DNA from: Elysia marginata
Taxonomy: Eukaryota; Mollusca; Gastropoda; Plakobranchidae
DNA: 23,319 bases
Direction: 5' to 3'
Assembly: GCA_019649035.1 (NCBI GenBank)
Contig: BMAT01001547.1
Span: forward strand, 98,797-122,115
Positions 21,801 through 23,319 of this stretch are shown here, in pieces. The translations under genes and the position numbers were made by a program. A model generated the notes under the pieces. It was not told where the DNA came from. It ran no database searches and worked only from the letters and a program-made list of their open reading frames with translations. Position 1 is the stretch's first letter. The number at the start of each line of letters is the position of its first letter.

Positions 21801-22622
21801 AGAGAGAGAAATAATATGAACTTACACAGATAAAATGTTCGATAAGAAATAACAAAGCTCCTGGAAGGTGAAACATTCAATGGTAAGAGACAGAAACAGC
21901 GTAAACTCACAGAGAGACAATGTTCAATTAGAAACGACAAAGTGATGACATCAGTTTGACAGTACACCATATGAATTAACATAAGACAAAACTATTTGTT
22001 ATTCTTTTTTTTTGACAAAAATTAGGGGATGTTGAAGAATCAATAATTAGGAAGAAATACGCTGAGAATTCACAAGTCAACAGCATTATTTTAAAAAAGG
22101 TTTTTTCCTTCTATTTTATTTGTTTTAACTCGACCTCGTGAATTGCGAAAACTTTTGTAGTATGAACAACAACTTACAATAAGTTGCGATGAGTCAGGAG
22201 GTTTTTTTTTTTTTTTTTAATCAAGTCAAAAGTTTTTGACATTTTTTATTGCTTTTTCTCAGGCCTTGTCATTGTCCAATATTTTCAGTATTTTTTTATT
22301 TCTACGATGGCAAAGCTCAAGATCAGTCAAACTGTTTGTCACTTGCTCTAAACCATCCCTATAAGCTCTTTTCACGCCTGGTACCCGATTATATGAGACA
22401 AACTTTTCAGATGAACGCAATACCATAAAACTTGTACATCATTCCCTAAAATATATATATCGAACCTGAACAGTTTTGATGATGTTGGAAAACTTGGAGG
22501 ATTTCTTGGTCCACTGATCTATGAGTTTCATAACATTGTCAAAGCCAGCGATGTACTGAGAATACATTTTTAGGAATGGAGCATTTTTTTCCAATATATG
22601 TCCGATGCGAGGGTCTTGATCC
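9442..22622 (-). CDS. FGD: FGD-family Rho guanine nucleotide exchange factor (DH-PH-FYVE-PH), 3' part of gene, 14 exons
   Basis: Fourteen minus-strand exons splice into 1756 nt: one leading G of a split codon, 584 codons and a TGA stop. Domains by residue of this partial product: DH from 1 to about 122 (it includes the family motif [20 protein letters not shown]), PH1 about 147-242, FYVE about 278-340 with all eight zinc-binding Cys (287, 290, 303, 306, 311, 314, 332, 335), PH2 about 369-461, and a low-complexity tail 462-584. Known FGD proteins load GTP onto Cdc42 through DH-PH and bind phosphoinositides through FYVE and PH, controlling actin. The PH2 end plus a Ser/Thr/acidic tail looks more like the FGD1-FGD4 clade than FGD5/6; the exact paralogue is uncertain. 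The start codon, N-terminus and first DH helix lie beyond the right edge. All introns are GT-AG and phases match at every junction, so the gene looks intact. Confidence 0.95.
9842..10603 (-). other. Intron 13
   Basis: 762 bp, GT-AG. Unremarkable AT-rich sequence with a CGCGCTGCAGCTGCAGC patch near 9972. No gene or clear repeat seen. Confidence 0.85.
10604..10752 (-). CDS. Exon 13: PH2 core strands
   Basis: The exon begins [15 protein letters not shown] (after ...KAHE of exon 12, matching the FGD pattern ED..A..S.PL.G) and ends in [18 protein letters not shown]. Forty-nine codons plus two bases of an Arg codon give phase 2, completed by exon 14. The acceptor is tctatttcccag and the donor AACG|gtaggg. 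Confidence 0.95.
10753..12215 (-). other. Intron 12
   Basis: 1463 bp, GT-AG. Holds the inverted-repeat element (10783-10933), an imperfect ATT-type simple repeat near 11140-11187 and an isolated GC-richer patch (about 11747-11825). No confident coding exon. Confidence 0.8.
10783..10933. mobile_element. Possible short inverted-repeat element (CAGGGATGCC ends)
   Basis: In intron 12, CAGGGATGCC at the left is mirrored by GGGCATCCCTG at the right. An inner hairpin GATTTCA-GGTG-TGAAATC lies near 10890. No clear target duplication. The short termini leave room for coincidence. Confidence 0.4.
12216..12344 (-). CDS. Exon 12: start of PH2
   Basis: Forty-three codons from [14 protein letters not shown] through [20 protein letters not shown]. 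This is the first half of the second PH domain (SGY...W...W.....VLY.Y.A.ED in FGDs). The acceptor is cccgcttgaag and the donor GAG|gtaact. A second AG six bases further in (start 12338) would drop two residues; the outer site has the better context with the pyrimidine run. Phase 0. Confidence 0.93.
12345..12703 (-). other. Intron 11
   Basis: 359 bp, GT-AG. The stretch 12612-12658 (GAAAACTGCTAA then TTGGAAAACTTGCATTC) matches 22995-23060, the right end of the element in intron 0, so it looks like a partial copy. Confidence 0.75.
12704..12856 (-). CDS. Exon 11: FYVE zinc finger, C-terminal half
   Basis: Fifty-one codons: LVCRSC supplies the third zinc pair, and the RVC motif within [10 protein letters not shown] supplies the fourth. 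A Lys-rich linker ending KKKGLLQ follows. With exon 10 all eight Cys ligands and the RVC motif are present, so the FYVE domain should fold. The acceptor is ttgttcacag and the donor CAG|gtacgc; phase 0. Confidence 0.97.
12857..13628 (-). other. Intron 10
   Basis: 772 bp, GT-AG, splitting the FYVE domain between CGK and LVC. AT-rich; no repeat or gene recognised. Confidence 0.85.
13629..13757 (-). CDS. Exon 10: FYVE zinc finger, N-terminal half
   Basis: Forty-three codons carry the three FYVE hallmarks available here: WIPD (the WxxD motif), CMLC (first zinc pair) and [10 protein letters not shown] (the basic PI(3)P-binding R(R/K)HHCRxCG motif with the second zinc pair). The acceptor is tgtccccag and the donor AAG|gtgagg; phase 0 at both ends. 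Confidence 0.97.
13758..14121 (-). other. Intron 9
   Basis: 364 bp, GT-AG. Plus-strand open frames here are chance frames in A-rich sequence. Nothing recognised. Confidence 0.8.
14122..14208 (-). CDS. Exon 9: PH1 end and basic PH1-FYVE linker
   Basis: Twenty-nine codons: [16 protein letters not shown] continues the PH helix and gives way to a basic and then acidic linker ending VYESS. The acceptor is aattcttttcag and the donor TCT|gtaagt, a consensus donor. The basic cluster KKRKR could act in membrane or nuclear binding, but this is not shown. Phase 0 at both ends. Confidence 0.9.
14209..14519 (-). other. Intron 8
   Basis: 311 bp, GT-AG, downstream of the 34-nt microexon. No repeat or gene recognised. 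Confidence 0.8.
14520..14553 (-). CDS. Exon 8: 34-nt microexon, PH1 C-terminal helix
   Basis: A microexon between ttttcttcag and GCAG|gtacga. It completes a Glu codon and encodes [11 protein letters not shown]; its Trp is the near-invariant Trp of the PH C-terminal helix. Skipping would shift the frame (34 is not a multiple of 3), so it appears obligatory. It is supported by phase agreement on both sides (phase 2 in, phase 0 out) and by domain continuity. Confidence 0.88.
14554..16159 (-). other. Intron 7
   Basis: 1606 bp, the longest intron, GT-AG. Contains the second-type SINE (15834-16110) towards its 5' end. The rest is AT-rich with no gene recognised. Confidence 0.8.
15834..16110 (+). 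mobile_element. tRNA-derived SINE, family 2
   Basis: The head has an A-box-like TGGTGCAATTGGTAGGGC and a B-box region with an intact T arm: CTGGG, loop TTTGATC, CCCAG. A non-tRNA body follows (CAGTACCTGATGGGTAGCTA and onward, to about 16110). The anticodon stem is not well formed. The right end is approximate. Confidence 0.7.
16160..16239 (-). CDS. Exon 7: PH1 strands 5-7
   Basis: An 80-nt exon encoding [18 protein letters not shown] and then QKAVELLDE, the late PH strands before the C-terminal helix (FRV.S..K..EL in FGDs). The acceptor is ttctatgatcag and the donor GATGA|gtgagt, phase 2. A 46-bp minisatellite begins 34 nt upstream of the acceptor dinucleotide (16275-16458). Confidence 0.93.
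16275..16458. repeat. Minisatellite, 4 x 46 bp
   Basis: Four contiguous 46-bp units (starts 16275, 16321, 16367, 16413), each reading AAAAACAACAT, a variable A-rich gap, then ATGTAGATATTTTGAGATAA and CTTAATTTAC/G. The units differ at about one to three positions, so the array is young or homogenised. Confidence 0.98.
17138..17268. mobile_element. Pogo/Tigger-like MITE, copy 1
   Basis: 131 bp bounded by TA on both sides (17136-17137, 17269-17270). The left end CAGTGGAATCCTCATAAAGT continues to CAACACCT; the right end reversed reads CAGGGGAATCCACTTAAAGT then CAACACCT. Ends starting CAG with TA duplication are typical of Tc1/mariner-pogo elements. No transposase inside. Confidence 0.85.
17624..17713 (-). 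CDS. Exon 6: PH1 beta strands
   Basis: Thirty codons start [11 protein letters not shown] and end [13 protein letters not shown]. They match the FGD PH1 core LFNDLLLYC....Y.VRS....D. The acceptor is tttccgtcag and the donor GAG|gtgaga; both ends are phase 0. Confidence 0.95.
17714..18166 (-). other. Intron 5
   Basis: 453 bp, GT-AG, splitting PH1 at FL|FND. No repeat recognised. Confidence 0.85.
18167..18316 (-). CDS. Exon 5: DH-PH junction and start of PH1
   Basis: Fifty codons begin [13 protein letters not shown] (the end of the long DH helix). They continue through [15 protein letters not shown], the first PH beta strand of FGD proteins (pattern R.LV.EGP..KLSAR), and end in PRQLFL, which joins FNDLIL of exon 6. 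The acceptor is caaataacag and the donor TTG|gtaaga. Both boundaries are phase 0. Confidence 0.95.
18396..18511. mobile_element. Short inverted-repeat element (TTAGGGATGCCA ends)
   Basis: About 116 bp in intron 4 with perfect 12-bp inverted termini: TTAGGGATGCCA left and TGGCATCCCTAA right. The interior is A-rich. No target duplication seen. Ends resemble those at 10783-10933 and 22777-23064. Confidence 0.6.
18735..18767. repeat. CG/TG-rich simple repeat
   Basis: GCGCGCG is followed by an irregular TG/TATG run in intron 4. Confidence 0.8.
19021..19079 (+). mobile_element. Possible SINE 3' tail ending in (ATT)n
   Basis: The segment AGAGCGCAATGCGCACTATAAA followed by a TTATTATT run resembles the 3' end of some animal SINEs (a GCGC..TATAAAT block then ATT repeats). 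No matching head is seen, so this is a weak call. Confidence 0.35.
19506..19564 (-). CDS. Exon 4: end of DH domain
   Basis: A 59-nt exon with acceptor catgtttcag and donor ATT|gtgagt. Its first two bases complete an Ala codon; it then encodes [19 protein letters not shown]. In FGD proteins the last DH helix has the matching pattern AA.HSN..I.K. It ends in phase 0. Confidence 0.93.
19678..19842. mobile_element. Pogo/Tigger-like MITE, copy 2
   Basis: 165 bp with ends CAGTGGAATCCTGATAAAGT (left) and, reversed, CAGTGGAATCCACTTAATGT (right), each continuing into CAAYACCT. Right flank is TA; left flank is CG, so one TA copy has mutated. Same family as 17138-17268 with a longer middle. Confidence 0.85.
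20075..20602. mobile_element. TTAA-flanked non-autonomous inverted-repeat element (528 bp)
   Basis: TTAA lies directly outside both ends (20071-20074, 20603-20606). The left terminus CTCAACCCCACCTAAAGC is mirrored by the right one, which reversed reads CTCAATCCCCCCTAGACC, and both go on to CCACC. No open frame of note inside. The TTAA target suggests a piggyBac-like mover (inference). Lies in intron 3. Confidence 0.75.
20205..20553. repeat. Two diverged tandem units inside the TTAA element
   Basis: Unit A (about 20205-20386) and unit B (about 20387-20553) share in order TCTTCTTCTTTT, CAAGCGTTATTTAGG or close, TTTTTATTTCAC, TTTTCAGTAYGATTTTGCAC, CTAGAYYTAGATTCTAG and TCCGATATGGAYGATTT. Unit B lacks about 15-20 bp near GTCGACAAACAAG. 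Confidence 0.9.
20707..20757 (-). CDS. Exon 3: DH domain linker between helices
   Basis: A 51-nt exon too short to stand out as an open frame. It follows tgtgttcttcaccag and ends at AAAG|gtaact. It completes the Asp of KDYMK and encodes [16 protein letters not shown], matching the FGD DH pattern DYL.KLPEDSPD..DA. Phase is 1 at both ends. Confidence 0.93.
20758..21598 (-). other. Intron 2
   Basis: 841 bp, GT-AG. Contains repeat copy A; the remainder is T-rich with no gene. Confidence 0.8.
20880..21120. repeat. Dispersed intronic repeat, copy A
   Basis: Shares an ordered series of blocks with 23085-23275: AGATATTGATGC (GACGC in B), TTTCTGAACA (TTCTTAACA), GATAAAATTTCAT, CTCCCTTTTTCT, AAATTTCACAAGTCCTAACC, CTG-CAACTTCAAATGGCT. 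Clearly related but diverged. Confidence 0.75.
21599..21686 (-). CDS. Exon 2: DH domain, conserved region 3
   Basis: The 29 codons include [20 protein letters not shown], the most conserved segment of RhoGEF DH domains and part of the GTPase-binding face. The acceptor is ccacccag|GAG and the donor AAAG|gtaaag. The exon ends after one base of an Asp codon completed by exon 3 (phase 1). Copies of this exon's acceptor and its first bases recur in the tandem array just upstream (21706-21942). Confidence 0.96.
21687..22465 (-). other. Intron 1 (first complete intron)
   Basis: 779 bp, with the weak donor GTTCGA and acceptor CCCAG. Holds the 85-bp array at its 3' end and a poly-T tract on the plus strand near 22203-22218. 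No gene. Confidence 0.85.
21706..21942. repeat. 85-bp tandem array carrying copies of the exon 2 splice acceptor
   Basis: Units start at 21706, 21791 and 21876 (85-bp period, about 2.8 copies) with TTCAATYGTAAGAGACAGAA-like starts. On the minus strand units 1 and 2 contain CTTCCAG|GAGCTT, the same sequence as the true exon 2 acceptor (CACCCAG|GAGCTT at 21686), at 21775 and 21860. Each is followed 35 nt later by a good donor: GTGAGT read from 21740 and GTAAGT read from 21825. Unit 3 keeps the donor (from 21910) but has lost the acceptor. Confidence 0.9.
22466..22622 (-). CDS. Exon 1 of window: DH domain, central helices
   Basis: The acceptor is a pyrimidine run ending in cag at 22623-22625; the donor after the final Gln is gttcga, the weakest donor in the gene. 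The first base G completes a codon begun in an exon outside the window. The 52 full codons include [25 protein letters not shown] and [10 protein letters not shown], matching the middle DH helices of FGD proteins (pattern RIGDIL..APFLKMY..Y..GFDNAM). It joins exon 2 in phase 0. Confidence 0.93.
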
Positions 22623-22776
22623 CTGAGGGTGGAAAAAAAAAAGTGTGTGAGTCTCGTTTGTCAGAAATGCTAGCACATCTCTCAATGTCGTCTGATGCAA
22701 TTGTAAACATATGTCTGACATTCTGTCCAAATGAGCCCTAACTCAAATGGCTTAGTTTTGAGATATAGGCTTTTAA

Positions 22777-23064
22777 CAGGGATGCAAGCGGCTCATGCTA
22801 AAAAAAGCAGGAAAATTTTACACTCTGTAGGTTCCCTTATAGAACTTTAGATGGACCAATTTAAAGAGAAAGATACAACTCTGTACTAGTGCCTACGCAG
22901 CTATACAACTAAAAATAAGTGTTTGATTCTCTATGACTCTTAATTTAGGATGTTTTCTTTAACATTTAGGTCATATTTTTTTTAAAGTTTATCTGCTTTT
23001 TCAGCTGAAGAAAACTGCTAAAAAAATCGGAATTCCTGCAAAAATCGGAAAACTTGCATCCGTG
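22777..23064. mobile_element. Inverted-repeat element (CAGGGATGCAAG ends)
   Basis: The left end CAGGGATGCAAG is mirrored by CTTGCATCCGTG at the right. Subterminal blocks also mirror (a TTTTTGCAGGAA-like block on both sides). TTTTAA abuts both ends and might be a short target duplication. The right end recurs in intron 11 at 12612-12658. hAT-like termini (CAGGG) are possible but unproven. Confidence 0.55.
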
Positions 23065-23084
23065 TTTTAAAGTCTAGCGGATGT

Positions 23085-23275
23085 ACGCCCAGAAGTCAAA
23101 TTTATTTTACTCTAGATATTGACGCTTAAATTATTTCTTAACAGTTTCCACACTTGATTCATGATGAAATTTCATATTTTATTTGTTTAACCTCTAAACT
23201 TTAAATGCAATTTTCTCCCTTTTCTGAAATTTCACATGTCCTAACCCTGCAAACTTCAAAGGGCTATAACTTCTG
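23085..23275. repeat. Dispersed intronic repeat, copy B
   Basis: Same orientation as 20880-21120. Key blocks: AGATATTGACGCTTAAA, GATGAAATTTCATA, TTTCTCCCTTTTCTGAAAT, TTTCACATGTCCTAACCCTG and AACTTCAAAGGGCTATA. It may run past the right edge of the window. Confidence 0.75.
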
Positions 23276-23319
23276 ACAGAAGCCTCATAGAGTGTTTCTG
23301 TTGTGATACACCAATACCT

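Larger units (their letters stand above)
22623..23319 (-). other. Partial intron upstream of exon 1
   Basis: Only the 3' 697 bp of the intron is present. It contains the CAGGGATGCAAG element and dispersed repeat copy B. I looked for the first DH helix of an FGD protein on this strand and saw no candidate, so the preceding exon lies outside the window. Confidence 0.8.

Noticed and set aside
21573-21982. Three overlapping minus-strand frames sharing FHLPGAL and LIEH motifs
   Set aside because: Not a repeat protein; they are translations of the 85-bp noncoding tandem array plus the start of exon 2.
1-23319. CRISPR array, prokaryotic operon, viral gene or integrated virus
   Set aside because: Spliced animal gene structure throughout; no spaced direct repeats, no bacterial genes and no viral proteins recognised.

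Overview
The window is nuclear DNA from an animal. It is AT-rich and intron-dense and holds many short transposon remnants. It contains one recognisable gene, split into 14 exons on the minus strand between about 22.6 kb and 9.44 kb. Every exon pair joins in frame with GT-AG splice sites. The spliced partial product is 584 residues plus a stop codon. Its order is DH (RhoGEF) - PH - FYVE zinc finger - PH - acidic Ser/Thr-rich tail, the diagnostic layout of the FGD family (FYVE, RhoGEF and PH domain-containing proteins, activators of Cdc42). The 5' part of the gene (N-terminus and start of the DH domain) lies beyond the right edge, so the promoter and start codon are not here. The density of tRNA-derived SINEs and small inverted-repeat elements, together with the intron style, suggests an invertebrate, possibly a lophotrochozoan such as a mollusc. 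That placement is inference only.

Layout from left to right: 1-9183 is gene-poor flank downstream of the gene. It holds simple repeats, two short tandem duplications, a decayed LINE ORF2 C-terminus (about 3048-3214), two copies of a roughly 220-240 bp repeat next to it, and two copies of one tRNA-derived SINE (about 4583-4716 and 6510-6641). The candidate poly(A) signal of the gene is at 9184-9189. From 9442 to 22622 are exons 14 to 1 (C- to N-terminal along the plus coordinate). The introns carry a 4 x 46 bp minisatellite, a second SINE type, a pair of pogo/Tigger-like miniature elements, a 528 bp TTAA-flanked inverted-repeat element, several elements ending in GGGATGC, and an 85 bp tandem array that repeats the 3' splice site of exon 2. 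22623-23319 is intron.

The encoded protein would use DH and PH1 to catalyse GTP loading of a Rho-family GTPase (Cdc42 in known FGDs), and FYVE and PH2 to bind phosphoinositide membranes. No operon, CRISPR, prokaryotic or viral system is present. The most unusual structure is the array of decoy splice sites just upstream of exon 2 (21706-21942).
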